A DNA stretch of 64,000 nt from Flavobacterium sp. SH_e (GTDB lineage: Bacteria; Bacteroidota; Bacteroidia; Flavobacteriales; Flavobacteriaceae): NCBI RefSeq assembly GCF_025717045.1, contig NZ_JAOVZN010000002.1, positions 178,028 through 242,027 of the forward strand, written 5' to 3'. This document shows positions 23,318-31,998 of the stretch, piece after piece (position 1 is the stretch's first letter; each line of letters starts with the position of its first letter). A program made the position numbers and the translations under genes. Under the pieces are notes generated by a model. It was given only the letters and a program-made list of their open reading frames with translations. It made no database searches and was not told where the DNA came from.

Positions 23318-23728
23318 ATGAGAGTAACCATATCAAGAAAGGCACATTTTAATGCTGCGCATCGACTACATAGAAAAGATTGGTCATTTGAAAAGAACGA
23401 CGCTGTTTTTGGAAAGTGCAATAATCCTAATTTCCATGGTCATAATTATGGTTTAACAGTAAGTGTTACAGGAAAGATTGACCCGGAAACTGGTTTTGTT
23501 TTAGATGTGAAAGTATTAGCGGATATTATACGCGAAGAAGTAGAAATTCCGTTTGATCACAAAAATCTCAATCTGGATGTTCCAGAATTTGCAGATTTGA
23601 ATCCGACCGCAGAGAATATTGCTGTTGTGATATGGAATAAAATTAGACAACGAATTCACACTGACTTTGATCTAGAAGTCGTGCTGAACGAAACCGACCG
23701 CAATTTTGTAACTTATAAAGGAGAATAA
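23318..23728 (+). CDS. 6-pyruvoyl-tetrahydropterin synthase / QueD family protein
   Basis: 136 residues. Zinc ligands are H15 (FNAAHRLH) and H40/H42 (NFHGHNY), with the catalytic Cys in FGKCNNPN (C34). The stretch KIDPETGFVLDVKVL, FDHKNLNLDVPEF and ENIAVVIW are close to animal-type PTPS, and the Glu near the end (VVLNET) is conserved. Family members act on dihydroneopterin triphosphate, yielding 6-pyruvoyl-tetrahydropterin or, as QueD, 6-carboxy-tetrahydropterin for queuosine. Which one cannot be decided here, since no que or pterin gene is nearby. It lies 23 nt after idi and 3 nt before the peroxiredoxin gene. Confidence 0.85.
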   Translation: MRVTISRKAHFNAAHRLHRKDWSFEKNDAVFGKCNNPNFHGHNYGLTVSVTGKIDPETGFVLDVKVLADIIREEVEIPFDHKNLNLDVPEFADLNPTAENIAVVIWNKIRQRIHTDFDLEVVLNETDRNFVTYKGE

Positions 23729-23731
23729 AAA

Positions 23732-24190
23732 ATGTCATTAAAAATAGGAGATATAGTTCCGAATTTTACTGCGAAAGACAACAATGGAGAACTTTTTGAA
23801 AGCCAAAGCGTTTTAGGAAGAAAGCCGCTGGTAATTTATTTTTATCCAAAAGATAATACGCCAGGCTGTACAACTGAAGCCTGCAGTTTTCGGGATCAAT
23901 ACGAAGATTTTAAAGATTTGGGAGCTGAGGTAATCGGGATTAGCAGTGATAGTGTAAAATCACATCATAAATTTGCTGCTAAACATCAATTGCCTTTTAT
24001 TTTGCTCTCAGACCAAGATAAAAGATTAAGAAAGCTTTTTGGTGTTCGTAACAATTTGTTCGGACTTTTGCCAGGACGCGTTACATATATTATTGATAAG
24101 AATGGTTTGGTAATTTCAATATTTGACAGTGTAAATGCTGCCAAACATATACCGAAAGCCTTAGAAACTATTCAAGAATTAGTATCATAG
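23732..24190 (+). CDS. bcp: PrxQ/BCP-type peroxiredoxin
   Basis: 152 residues, cytosolic. The motif FYPKDNTPGCTTEACSFRD holds the peroxidatic C46 and the resolving C51 five residues later, the arrangement of alpha-helical-type PrxQ (bacterioferritin comigratory protein). Arg in the LPGRVTYIID segment completes the active site. It reduces hydrogen peroxide and organic hydroperoxides using thioredoxin. It starts 3 nt after the PTPS stop codon, so it is cotranscribed with idi and the PTPS gene. Confidence 0.92.
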   Translation: MSLKIGDIVPNFTAKDNNGELFESQSVLGRKPLVIYFYPKDNTPGCTTEACSFRDQYEDFKDLGAEVIGISSDSVKSHHKFAAKHQLPFILLSDQDKRLRKLFGVRNNLFGLLPGRVTYIIDKNGLVISIFDSVNAAKHIPKALETIQELVS

Positions 24191-24246
24191 ATTACAAAAA
24201 TAGTATCACAATAGAATTAATTAAACAAATATATTAGCCTAAAAAC

Positions 24247-25215
24247 ATGAGTCAGAATTTATACCCTTTGCAATTTGAACCGATTTTAAAAGAAAGAATC
24301 TGGGGAGGAGAAAAACTAAAAACAATTCTTAATAAACCAATCGTTTCTAAAATTACTGGCGAAAGCTGGGAATTATCTACTGTAGAAGGAGATGTAAGTG
24401 TGGTAGCAAATGGAGTTTTAAAAGGAAAATCTTTAATGGATTTGATTAATGAAACGCCAGATGCTGTTTTAGGTACAAAGGTTTATGAGCGTTTTGGAAA
24501 ACAATTTCCGCTACTTTTCAAATATCTTGATGCAAGAGAAGATCTTTCTATTCAGGTTCATCCAAACGATAAATTAGCGAAAGAGCGCCACAATTCATTC
24601 GGAAAAACAGAAATGTGGTACGTGATGCAGGCAGATGCAGATGCTAGAATTATTGTTGGTTTTAAAGAAGATTCTAATAAAGAAGAATACTTAAAGCATT
24701 TACACGATAATACTTTGGTTTCGATCTTAGACGATGTGAAAGCAAAATCGGGAGATGTTTTCTTTTTAGAAACAGGAACAGTTCACGCGATAGGAGCAGG
24801 ATTAGTTGTTGCCGAAATTCAGCAAACTTCTGATATTACGTATAGATTATATGATTTTGATCGTATAGATGCACAAGGAAACAAAAGAGAATTGCACGTA
24901 GATCTTGCTTTGGACGCAATTAACTATAATAAAGTAGATACTCAGAAAAAATATGAGTCTAAAGTAAATACTTCAAATACAGTTGTAGACTGTCCTTATT
25001 TCACAACTAATTTCCTTCCATTAGAAAATAAATTAGAAGTGGCTAAAACTGGAGAAACTTTTACAGTTTATATGTGTATCGAAGGAGAATTTGAAATTGA
25101 ATATAACGGTTTCAAACAAGCCTATAAAAAAGGAGATACAGTATTAGTTCCAGCTGCAATAAATGCATTTAATTTGACTGGAAAAGCTTCTATTTTAGAA
25201 ATTTACATTTCTTAG
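24247..25215 (+). CDS. manA: Mannose-6-phosphate isomerase, class I
   Basis: 322 residues, the short bacterial form. The cupin-like core includes SIQVHPNDKLAKERH (zinc-binding Gln/His), GKTEMWYVM (Glu), GTVHAIGAG (His) and EIQQTSDITYRLYDF with the conserved Arg. It interconverts mannose 6-phosphate and fructose 6-phosphate, feeding GDP-mannose for cell-surface glycans. It lies 56 nt downstream of the peroxiredoxin gene with no clear promoter box in the gap, so readthrough from the idi cluster is possible. Confidence 0.92.
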   Translation: MSQNLYPLQFEPILKERIWGGEKLKTILNKPIVSKITGESWELSTVEGDVSVVANGVLKGKSLMDLINETPDAVLGTKVYERFGKQFPLLFKYLDAREDLSIQVHPNDKLAKERHNSFGKTEMWYVMQADADARIIVGFKEDSNKEEYLKHLHDNTLVSILDDVKAKSGDVFFLETGTVHAIGAGLVVAEIQQTSDITYRLYDFDRIDAQGNKRELHVDLALDAINYNKVDTQKKYESKVNTSNTVVDCPYFTTNFLPLENKLEVAKTGETFTVYMCIEGEFEIEYNGFKQAYKKGDTVLVPAAINAFNLTGKASILEIYIS

Positions 25216-25238
25216 CATCAAATATTAAAGATTATATG

Positions 25239-25246
25239 TACTTTTG
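25239..25246 (+). promoter_or_regulatory. -7 promoter element of the 88-residue protein gene
   Basis: TACTTTTG, an exact TAnnTTTG match, 26 nt before the ATG at 25273. Confidence 0.45.
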
Positions 25247-25272
25247 CAAACGCAAATTAAAATAAAATAAAA

Positions 25273-25539
25273 ATGGCAAACGTTAAAAATTTAAAGAAAG
25301 ACATCAACTTCGTATTAGGAGATATTATTGAGGCAGTTTACTTGTTTGAGATGTCAACAACAGGAAATCCAACTCCAGAAACGAATGCTTTGATCGATGA
25401 AGCTATTGCTGCATTTGATACTTTGATTACAAAAGTGAACGCAAAGAACGTTGAAAATAAAAAAGCACACTTCAAACAAATTAATGTAGAATTAGAACAA
25501 ACTGCTAATCAATTGATTGAAAAAATCAACGCATTATAA
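25273..25539 (+). CDS. Small helical protein of unknown function
   Basis: 88 residues, entirely helical and acidic, no signal peptide. It reads MANVKNLKKDINFVLGDIIE and continues with two amphipathic helices (about 40-55 and 60-88). I think it is conserved in flavobacteria, where it may be abundant given its strong -7 promoter box, TAAAA-type ribosome site and absence of rare codons, but I know of no function. It lies just upstream of the two tRNA-Thr genes. Confidence 0.7.
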   Translation: MANVKNLKKDINFVLGDIIEAVYLFEMSTTGNPTPETNALIDEAIAAFDTLITKVNAKNVENKKAHFKQINVELEQTANQLIEKINAL

Positions 25540-25571
25540 GAAAAAAAAAGTGTAAAAAAGTGTAAATTTAT

Positions 25572-25602
25572 TTTGGGAAATTGAAAAACCGCTTTATATT
25601 TG
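25572..25602 (+). promoter_or_regulatory. Promoter of the first tRNA-Thr gene
   Basis: TTTG at 25572-25575, a 19-nt spacer and TATATTTG at 25595-25602, one of the best matches to the Bacteroidetes consensus in the window. The tRNA begins 14 nt downstream. Confidence 0.75.
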
Positions 25603-25615
25603 CACCCGTAATGAC

Positions 25616-25689
25616 GCCGATGTAGCTCAGCTGGCTAGAGCAGCTGATTTGTAATCAGCAGGTCGTGGGTTCGAGTCCCTCTATCGGCT
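25616..25689 (+). tRNA. tRNA-Thr (anticodon TGT), copy 1
   Basis: 74-nt cloverleaf without the encoded CCA: acceptor GCCGATG with TATCGGC (one G-U), D arm GCTC/GAGC, anticodon stem GCTGA/TCAGC with loop TTTGTAA giving anticodon TGT, and T arm around GGGTTCGAGTCCC. The second base pair of the T stem is a T-T mismatch. It reads ACA. Own promoter and terminator. Confidence 0.95.
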
Positions 25690-25695
25690 CAACGG

Positions 25696-25719
25696 AAACC
25701 ATCACTTTTGTGGTGGTTT
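25696..25719 (+). terminator. Terminator of the first tRNA-Thr
   Basis: Hairpin AAACCATCAC (25696-25705) with GTGGTGGTTT (25710-25719), one G-U, followed by T residues. Confidence 0.8.
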
Positions 25720-25745
25720 TTTACTGAAAATGAGAGCAAATTTTA

Positions 25746-25777
25746 TTTGTAATATTAAAAAAACAATTATATATTTG
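25746..25777 (+). promoter_or_regulatory. Promoter of the second tRNA-Thr gene
   Basis: TTTG at 25746-25749, a 20-nt spacer and TATATTTG at 25770-25777. Similar in layout to the first tRNA promoter, including TTGCACCCG downstream. Confidence 0.75.
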
Positions 25778-25793
25778 CACCCGAAATAACAAC

Positions 25794-25867
25794 GCCGATG
25801 TAGCTCAGCTGGCTAGAGCAGCTGATTTGTAATCAGCAGGTCGTGGGTTCGAGTCCCTCTATCGGCT
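25794..25867 (+). tRNA. tRNA-Thr (anticodon TGT), copy 2
   Basis: Identical over all 74 nt to the copy at 25616-25689, with the same anticodon TGT. The flanks are similar too (promoter box before, CCATCAC hairpin after), indicating a tandem duplication of the whole transcription unit of about 178 bp. Confidence 0.95.
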
Positions 25868-25870
25868 CCA

Positions 25871-25898
25871 AAAACCATCACAGAAATGTGGTGGTTTT
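25871..25898 (+). terminator. Terminator of the second tRNA-Thr
   Basis: Hairpin AAAACCATCAC (25871-25881) with GTGGTGGTTTT (25888-25898) and an extended T run. Confidence 0.8.
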
Positions 25899-26068
25899 TT
25901 TTATGCTCAAATATGAAAATTTCAATTTTTGAAATCTCGAATTTCAATTTATCGACTTTGTTAAAGTTTTAAACTTTGACAAAGATTTTACGAAAAGATG
26001 AAATTTCTAATTTCAATTAATTTGGATTGGGAATTAATTTTTTTGTAGGAAATTATTTGTTTTTTTTG

Positions 26069-26076
26069 TAGATTTG
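26069..26076 (+). promoter_or_regulatory. -7 promoter element of the DUF5362-like gene
   Basis: TAGATTTG, an exact TAnnTTTG match, only 12 nt before the ATG at 26089. It rules out the in-frame TTG at 26074, which lies inside the box, as the start. Confidence 0.5.
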
Positions 26077-26088
26077 CAAAAAAAAATA

Positions 26089-26541
26089 ATGGAAGAAAAA
26101 TCAATTTTTGAAAAATTTGAAATGCAGTTTGATGAATCAGCAAAAGGTTTTCTAAAAGAAACTGCTAAATGGGCAAACGTCTTATCTATCATTGGGTTTG
26201 TTGGAATTGGATTTATGGGGTTAGCTGCTATCTCTGGACTTTTATCCTCTAAGATTACGACATTAAGCGTTGGGCCTTTAAATGGTATTACAGGAAAAAC
26301 TATTGCATTAATATACCTAATTCTAATAGTTATTTACTTTTTTCCAGTTTACTATTTAAACAAGTTCGCGGTAAATGTAAAGAAAGCATTTAGAGAAAAT
26401 GATTCGAGTACGCTTACGGAGTCTTTTAAGAGCTTAAAATCTCATTTTAAGTATATAGCGGTATTTACAATTTCTTTTATAGTTCTATATGTTTCTATAA
26501 TTGTAATAGCTATTATAATAGCAAGTGTTAAATATTCTTAA
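26089..26541 (+). CDS. DUF5362-like integral membrane protein
   Basis: 150 residues from MEEKSIFEKFEM. Three hydrophobic helices (about 32-55, 74-95 and 122-147) are separated by short polar loops, and the region KAFRENDSSTLTESFKSLKSHFKYIA between helices 2 and 3 is amphipathic. The pattern fits the DUF5362 family of small membrane proteins of unknown function found in Bacteroidetes. It is monocistronic, with a very short leader and a strong bidirectional terminator after it. Confidence 0.7.
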   Translation: MEEKSIFEKFEMQFDESAKGFLKETAKWANVLSIIGFVGIGFMGLAAISGLLSSKITTLSVGPLNGITGKTIALIYLILIVIYFFPVYYLNKFAVNVKKAFRENDSSTLTESFKSLKSHFKYIAVFTISFIVLYVSIIVIAIIIASVKYS

Positions 26542-26545
26542 TAAT

Positions 26546-26577
26546 AAAAAAAGCCCTGAGTTTTCAGGGCTTTTTTT
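26546..26577. terminator. Bidirectional terminator
   Basis: A 14-bp stem (26546-26559 with 26564-26577, core AAGCCCTGA) with A/T tails on both sides, between convergent genes. Confidence 0.9.
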
Positions 26578-26595
26578 GTTGTATTTTAGACGAAA

Positions 26596-27369
26596 TTATT
26601 TTTGTTCTTCCGTTGTTGTTGCTTCAGTTTCAGTTTTGGTTTCTGCTGAGGTTGTTTGCTGTTCTTTTTTAAGATCGCTAATGTATTTTGTCAATTTCTT
26701 TCCGTAAAGCGATTTAGCTACTTTAGGAGTCATTGATTTTTGAATCGTGTCAAGAAATTTGATATTGATATCATAAATCTCTGCTAAAGCAATATAAGGA
26801 GCTACTTCATAATCTTTATTGTTTATCGCAAAATTGGTAGCGTATAAATATTTTCTTCTAATGTTAGATTCTACCTTTTTAGTTAAGCTGTCTAATGCTT
26901 TTTGATCCTGTCTTTTTATTGCTTTAAAACGAGGTTCAACCATTGAAAGATTCTCATCTATAAAACGAGAGTTTATTTTTTGATATTGCTCGTATAATTC
27001 TTGGTTTTTTGATCCTGTAATTTTAGCACCAGAAATATAATTATCTAAGTTAGTGTCGATATTAATGTTTCCTGGTTCAGCAAAGAATAAAATATTATTG
27101 TCTAAAGAGTTGGTTACACCACGATCTAAGAATAGATACAACATTTCTGGAGATTCCAATTTGATATCTGTTTCAAATGCAGAATTTCCATCTATTTTAA
27201 TACTGTCAATAGCTACTAAAGAAGTATCGACAATTCTTTGGATATATAAAGTTCCTTTTTTTAATCCTTTTATGTTTCCAGTAATATGTACATTGTCACT
27301 AGATGATTCTTTTTTGCCGCATGATGCAACTAGTGCAAGAGTAACAAAAGCAATTAAAGTTTTTTTCAT
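26596..27369 (-). CDS. DUF4369 domain lipoprotein
   Basis: 257 residues. Lipobox ALVASC, acylated Cys at 17. Residues about 28-125 hold the DUF4369 sandwich (HITGNIKGLKKGTLYIQRI and SPEMLYLFLDRG, ILFFAEPGNINID). This domain usually stands at the N-terminus of thioredoxin-like (TlpA/ResA) lipoproteins, but here it is followed by a helical region and a Thr/Glu-rich tail (about 235-257) with no CxxC, so no redox activity is expected. Function unknown; periplasm-facing or surface-exposed. Confidence 0.75.
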   Translation of the reverse strand: MKKTLIAFVTLALVASCGKKESSSDNVHITGNIKGLKKGTLYIQRIVDTSLVAIDSIKIDGNSAFETDIKLESPEMLYLFLDRGVTNSLDNNILFFAEPGNINIDTNLDNYISGAKITGSKNQELYEQYQKINSRFIDENLSMVEPRFKAIKRQDQKALDSLTKKVESNIRRKYLYATNFAINNKDYEVAPYIALAEIYDINIKFLDTIQKSMTPKVAKSLYGKKLTKYISDLKKEQQTTSAETKTETEATTTEEQK

Positions 27370-27448
27370 TGGTTTATTAGATTTTGGTGCAAAATAAAGA
27401 AAATAGTTTAAATGTAAAGATGCTGAAGTTTTATTTTTATAAAAAAAA

Positions 27449-27480
27449 TAAATCCCAATCTATTTCTAAATTGGGATTTA
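27449..27480 (-). terminator. Terminator of the 278-residue lipoprotein gene
   Basis: An 11-bp stem (27449-27459 with 27470-27480, core AAATCCCAAT) and T-rich run on the minus strand. Confidence 0.75.
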
Positions 27481-27500
27481 AAGTTTTGCATTAAAAGCTC

Positions 27501-28337
27501 TTACATTGATAAAGTAAAGGAAGCGCCGTTTTCATTCGTATAAGTGTAAATGGCATCACAATCATTATTGCCATAGTCAATAACACCGTTAAAAATTCCT
27601 CCTTGAACTTTTAATTTCCCTTTAGAGATAAATAGGCAAGAATATTTTTTAACCAATGTTTCTTGTACAGTGAATGTTAAATTTGTTCCATCTGCTGCGC
27701 CAATTGTATGTGTTCCATCTGTAATTTCGTAAACATTATCTGTTAAGACAAAAGGGGTGTCAACGCCAGCAGTTTGTTTTGTAGTGTAATTTCCAGAATT
27801 GGTATACACATTGCCTTTTGAATCTGTAAGTTTTCCGTTGATTACTTTTCTAGTCCATTGAGGAACAGTGGCGTCAGTTGTAGTATTTGTATACTCAATA
27901 GTTCCTTCTAGTTTAATGGTATTGATAGAATAATTAATTCTTTCAATAGTCATTTTGCTTCCAGTTGTAGTTATCGGTCCAGAAAGAGTAATTTTTAATT
28001 GTCCTTTTCTAGTTAAGTTGTTATCGTCTTTACAACCTGTTGTTCCGAAATCGGCTAAAAATACTTTTGGGTAATCCTCTTCAGTTGGTGTTGTAACAGT
28101 AATCGTAGCGCAAACTGCAACAGGAGCACTTTCAGTAGTTTTTCCAGTCGTAGCTGTACCGTTAGAAACGAGAAGAGCAGTGTTGAGGTCCATTTCGGTT
28201 GAAGTATCAATAGCAATAGACGCTCCAATATTTGTCAAATCTGCGGTTTGCGTTGACTCGTTATTGTCGCTAGAGCAAGAGATATACAAAAGTGCTGTAG
28301 CACAAATAGTTGTTAGTAAAATGGCAGTCTTTTTCAT
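27501..28337 (-). CDS. Lipoprotein of unknown function
   Basis: 278 residues. Lipobox LLYISC, acylated Cys at 21, followed by SSDNNES, an acidic stretch that in Bacteroidetes often marks export to the outer face. The mature part is Thr/Ser-rich and almost all beta: VTTPTEEDYPKVFLADFGTTGC, then repeated strands with several Cys (near 76, 107, 234 and 263). It resembles beta-sandwich surface lipoproteins but matches no family I can name. It stands as a single gene with its own hairpin terminator. Confidence 0.7.
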   Translation of the reverse strand: MKKTAILLTTICATALLYISCSSDNNESTQTADLTNIGASIAIDTSTEMDLNTALLVSNGTATTGKTTESAPVAVCATITVTTPTEEDYPKVFLADFGTTGCKDDNNLTRKGQLKITLSGPITTTGSKMTIERINYSINTIKLEGTIEYTNTTTDATVPQWTRKVINGKLTDSKGNVYTNSGNYTTKQTAGVDTPFVLTDNVYEITDGTHTIGAADGTNLTFTVQETLVKKYSCLFISKGKLKVQGGIFNGVIDYGNNDCDAIYTYTNENGASFTLSM

Positions 28338-28404
28338 AATGGTATTTGTTTTGGATTAGATTAATAAGGCAGTCAAATGTAATAAAAAAAATGAATTACA
28401 ATGA

Positions 28405-28435
28405 AAAATCCTGTAACGATGGGTTACAGGATTTT
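28405..28435 (-). terminator. Terminator of the patatin-like gene
   Basis: A perfect 13-bp stem (28405-28417 with 28423-28435, core AATCCTGTAAC), 5-nt loop. It lies about 50 nt beyond the stop of the patatin-like gene. Confidence 0.8.
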
Positions 28436-28483
28436 ATAACGATTTTTTGGGAGAAAAATTATAGAAATAGCTCAGAAATGAAT

Positions 28484-29740
28484 TTAAACTGATTTATAAT
28501 AATCGCTTTTTGCCTTTCTGATTTTCTTATATTCTTCCCAATTAAAGCGATCCAGAAAATCGGCAGCATTTTGTGCGCCTCGAATAAAAAGATCTATTTT
28601 GGCATCATCTGTCAGATTGAAATTTAGCCAATTGTGACTTCCTGTATCAATATATCCGATGAGGTTTTTGAAGTCTGGATTTTTTCTTAAGAATTCAAAA
28701 TCGTAACCATATCTCGCGGTATCAAACATCGAACTAATTAAATTGGGTAATTTTTCATTTTTGTTGATTTCATTTTTGTCGTAACCTAATTTCACTCCAA
28801 AAGTTGGTGATGCAGGAACATTTCTGTTTTCATGAAAAATGTCAATAGGAAAATTTGAAATAATGCCGCCGTCCATAAACATAACTTCAGAAGGAACAGA
28901 TGTTCGTAAACAAGTCGCGTCATTCCATTTGTTCCAAGCCTCTATTCCGCTTGGAATATTTTTAATTTTAAAAGGAGTAAAAAACAACGGAATCGACATA
29001 GAAGCCCGAACAAAGTCAGCTGGATTTTGAACGTCTGGATTAGAATAAAATAAATCGATCATTCGTGGGAAAATAATTTTACTTTCGGTTGTAATATCGG
29101 CAGCAATTATTGCCATTTCGCTCCAGTGATCCATGCGCTTGTATTCTTCATTTCCTTCTGGATGCACTCGATATAATTTATTATCGTCAGAAACTCCTTT
29201 TTCTCTTAAAGCTTTTAGATCGGCGTAATTTTTTATTCCCTTTTGCGAAAGCAAATTGGTCATCCATTGATAAAAATTGTTTCCTGGATTCAGTCCTAAA
29301 TCATCTTTAAAATTATCCACTACTTGACAGCCTTTCATTATTAATTTTAAATTTCCAGCATCGCTCAATAAAGCATCAATAAACTCCCGCGCATCTCGAT
29401 CGCCGTCAACAAAATCATATAAGTTTTTATTGCATAAACAATCTAAAATCCATTCCGATTTTTCGATATCACAAGTTCCTGCCGCAGCCATTAGCATCGT
29501 ATTAATGCTTCCGGCGGAAGTTCCGGCGAGACTTAAAAATCGAATTCCCATCTTTTCTAAAACATATACATAACCGACTAATGCAATGCCGAGCACACCA
29601 CCGCCTTCTTGCACAAGATCAACATATTGGCAATTATTGTTATCAATAATATCAGAGAATTTTTTGTCTTTGATTCGTTCTTTTAAATCTTTTAAAATTG
29701 CTAGAATTGCTCCATTCTCTGTGAATTTTCTCTTGTCCAT
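28484..29740 (-). CDS. Patatin-like phospholipase
   Basis: 418 residues, no signal peptide. The oxyanion motif [13 protein letters not shown] (about 44-56) and GTSAGS (nucleophile S75 in GxSxG) begin the patatin domain. DGGIISNFP supplies the catalytic D290, completing the Ser-Asp dyad. The domain is interrupted by a helical insertion (about 95-190) with [19 protein letters not shown]. It probably hydrolyses acyl esters of phospholipids from the cytosolic side. No adjacent secretion or effector-defence gene suggests a more specialised role. Confidence 0.87.
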   Translation of the reverse strand: MDKRKFTENGAILAILKDLKERIKDKKFSDIIDNNNCQYVDLVQEGGGVLGIALVGYVYVLEKMGIRFLSLAGTSAGSINTMLMAAAGTCDIEKSEWILDCLCNKNLYDFVDGDRDAREFIDALLSDAGNLKLIMKGCQVVDNFKDDLGLNPGNNFYQWMTNLLSQKGIKNYADLKALREKGVSDDNKLYRVHPEGNEEYKRMDHWSEMAIIAADITTESKIIFPRMIDLFYSNPDVQNPADFVRASMSIPLFFTPFKIKNIPSGIEAWNKWNDATCLRTSVPSEVMFMDGGIISNFPIDIFHENRNVPASPTFGVKLGYDKNEINKNEKLPNLISSMFDTARYGYDFEFLRKNPDFKNLIGYIDTGSHNWLNFNLTDDAKIDLFIRGAQNAADFLDRFNWEEYKKIRKAKSDYYKSV

Positions 29741-29860
29741 GATTTCTAGAATTTAGATTTGTTTTGAAATTAGTTCGTTGGTAATCAAAAGTATATAATT
29801 GTGTTTTGCTAAAAAAGGGGAGAATACCCCTTTTTTGAAGTAAATTTTTGGGCAAAAAAA

Positions 29861-29888
29861 AATCCTGCAAAACTTAATTTGCAGGATT
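29861..29888 (-). terminator. Terminator of htpG
   Basis: An 11-bp stem (29861-29871 with 29878-29888, core AATCCTGCAAA), 6-nt loop, and a T tract on the minus strand. Confidence 0.85.
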
Positions 29889-29912
29889 TCTAAAATATTT
29901 ATTTTCGAATGA

Positions 29913-31796
29913 TTATTTAATCATTTCAAAACTTCTTTTTACGAAAGCAGTAAGAGCTTCACCTTTTAGAAGGTTTTGAGACAATTTAGCTAAATCTAAA
30001 GCTTGTTTAACCAAATGCTCCTGGTGCGTTTTGTCTTCAGTATTTAAAATGCTTGAAGCTAAATCAGAATTTGTGTTTACAACCAAATTGTACATTTCTG
30101 GCATATTACCCATTCCGAACATTCCTCCGCCACCTGTTTGACTCATTTCTTTCATTCTACGCATAAATTCTGGTTGCGTGATAATGAATGGAGCTGCTTG
30201 AGAATCCATAGCTTCTAGCTGAACACTGTAAGCTTTTGGAATATAAGCTTCTAATGAAGTTTTTAAAGCTGCTTTTTCGTCATCAGATAATTTGGAAATA
30301 GTGTTTTCTTCTTTTTTGATTAAGTTGTCAATGTGATCAGAGTCAACACGTACGAAAGTTAATCCGCTGTTATCGTTTTCAATTTTCTGAATTAAATGCG
30401 AGATAATCGGAGAATCTAAAAGCAATACTTCATAACCTTTATCTTTTGCCGCTTCAATGTAAGAGTGCTGTGCATCTTTGTTTCCAGCATAAAGAACAAC
30501 TAATTTACCATCTTTATCAGTTTGGTTTTCTTTTAGTTTTTCTTTTAATTCTTCTAAAGTGAAATAAGTATCATCTACTGTTGGGTATAAAACAAATGCA
30601 CCTGCTTTTTCGTAGAACTTCTCTTCAGAAAGCATTCCGTATTCTAAAACGATTTTAATGTCGTTCCATTTTTGTTCAAAATCAGTACGGTTCTCGTTAA
30701 ATAAAGCTTTCAATTTATCAGCTACCTTACGAGTAATGTAGTTTGAAATTTTCTTAACAGCTCCGTCTGCCTGTAAACCAGAACGAGAAACGTTCAATGG
30801 AATATCTGGAGAATCGATTACACCTTTTAGCATTGTCAAGAATTCAGGAACAATTCCTTCTACGTTGTCAGTAACGTAAACTTGGTTTTGGTACAACTGA
30901 ATTTTGTCTTTCTGGATTTGCATGTCGTTTCCTAATTTAGGGAAATACAAAATACCAGTTAAGTTAAACGGATAATCGACATTTAAATGAATGTGGAATA
31001 ACGGCTCTTCAAACTGCATTGGATACAATTCTCTATAGAAGTTTTTGTAATCTTCATCAGATAATTCAGAAGGCTGTTTTGTCCAAGCTGGATTTGGGTT
31101 GTTAATGATGTTGTCAGTTTCAACAGTTTCATTAACGTAATCTTCTGGAGCATCTTCTGGTTTTGGAAGCGTTTCAGTTCTTGTTCCAAATTTAATCGGA
31201 ATAGGCATAAACTTGTTATACTTATTCAATAAACCGCTGATTTTAGAATCGTCTAAGAACTCTAAAGAATCTTCAGCAATGTGAAGAATGATTTCTGTTC
31301 CGCGTGAAGTTTTGTCAGCAGGTTCTAAAGTAAATTCAGGACTTCCGTCACATGTCCAATGTGCAGCTGGCTCGTCTTTGTATGATTTTGTGATGATTTC
31401 CACTTTTTCAGCCACCATAAAAGCAGAGTAGAAACCAAGACCAAAATGTCCGATAATTCCAGAATCTTTAGCAGAATCTTTGTACTTGTCTAAGAATTCC
31501 TCAGCTCCAGAAAAAGCTACTTGATTGATGTATTTTTCAACTTCATCAGCAGTCATACCTAAACCTTGATCGATAATGTGGATTTTTTTTCCTTCTTTAT
31601 CCACTTTAACCTCAATGATTGGGTTTCCGTATTCTACTTTAGCTTCACCAATGCTAATTAGATGTTTTAATTTTAAAGTAGCATCAGTACCATTAGAAAC
31701 AAGCTCGCGCAAGAAAATTTCGTGGTCGCTGTACAAGAACTTTTTAATTAAGGGAAAAATGTTTTCTACTGAAACATTAATTTTACCTGTTGCCAT
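29913..31796 (-). CDS. htpG: Molecular chaperone HtpG (Hsp90)
   Basis: 627 residues from MATGKINVSVENIFP; a 12-residue TTG-initiated upstream extension is rejected as unlike the family. The GHKL ATPase domain has LRELVSNGTDATLKL (catalytic Glu and ADP-contacting Asn; most Hsp90s have SNASDA here, so SNGTDA is a slight variant), IDQGLGMT and GHFGLGFYSAFMVA. Middle and dimerisation domains follow to about 620. A glycine-rich QTGGGGMFGMGNMPE insert near 560 is noteworthy. It is an ATP-dependent cytosolic chaperone for late folding. No heat-shock operator such as CIRCE was seen upstream. Confidence 0.95.
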   Translation of the reverse strand: MATGKINVSVENIFPLIKKFLYSDHEIFLRELVSNGTDATLKLKHLISIGEAKVEYGNPIIEVKVDKEGKKIHIIDQGLGMTADEVEKYINQVAFSGAEEFLDKYKDSAKDSGIIGHFGLGFYSAFMVAEKVEIITKSYKDEPAAHWTCDGSPEFTLEPADKTSRGTEIILHIAEDSLEFLDDSKISGLLNKYNKFMPIPIKFGTRTETLPKPEDAPEDYVNETVETDNIINNPNPAWTKQPSELSDEDYKNFYRELYPMQFEEPLFHIHLNVDYPFNLTGILYFPKLGNDMQIQKDKIQLYQNQVYVTDNVEGIVPEFLTMLKGVIDSPDIPLNVSRSGLQADGAVKKISNYITRKVADKLKALFNENRTDFEQKWNDIKIVLEYGMLSEEKFYEKAGAFVLYPTVDDTYFTLEELKEKLKENQTDKDGKLVVLYAGNKDAQHSYIEAAKDKGYEVLLLDSPIISHLIQKIENDNSGLTFVRVDSDHIDNLIKKEENTISKLSDDEKAALKTSLEAYIPKAYSVQLEAMDSQAAPFIITQPEFMRRMKEMSQTGGGGMFGMGNMPEMYNLVVNTNSDLASSILNTEDKTHQEHLVKQALDLAKLSQNLLKGEALTAFVKRSFEMIK

Positions 31797-31938
31797 ATTT
31801 TTTAATTTTTGATTTAATTTGATGATTTTCACTTATTCAAATAGAATACCAATTGTTTTTTGGGTGACAAAATGTCGGAAATGTTAATTTTGAAAGAAAA
31901 TAAATAGATTGTAAAACGAATAATCTCTCAGCTAATCG

Positions 31939-31946
31939 TATATTTG
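31939..31946 (+). promoter_or_regulatory. -7 promoter element of the lipocalin-like/OmpA pair
   Basis: TATATTTG, an exact TAnnTTTG match, 53 nt before the ATG at 31999. Confidence 0.5.
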
Positions 31947-31998
31947 TGGTACAATAATTGTTAAAACGACAAATATTAATCTTAAAAAATTGTATAAA

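Noticed and set aside
28484..29740. Patatin-like gene as part of a CBASS or other antiphage system
   Set aside because: No nucleotidyltransferase (CD-NTase), TIR or other defence gene is adjacent; neighbours are a lipoprotein and htpG.
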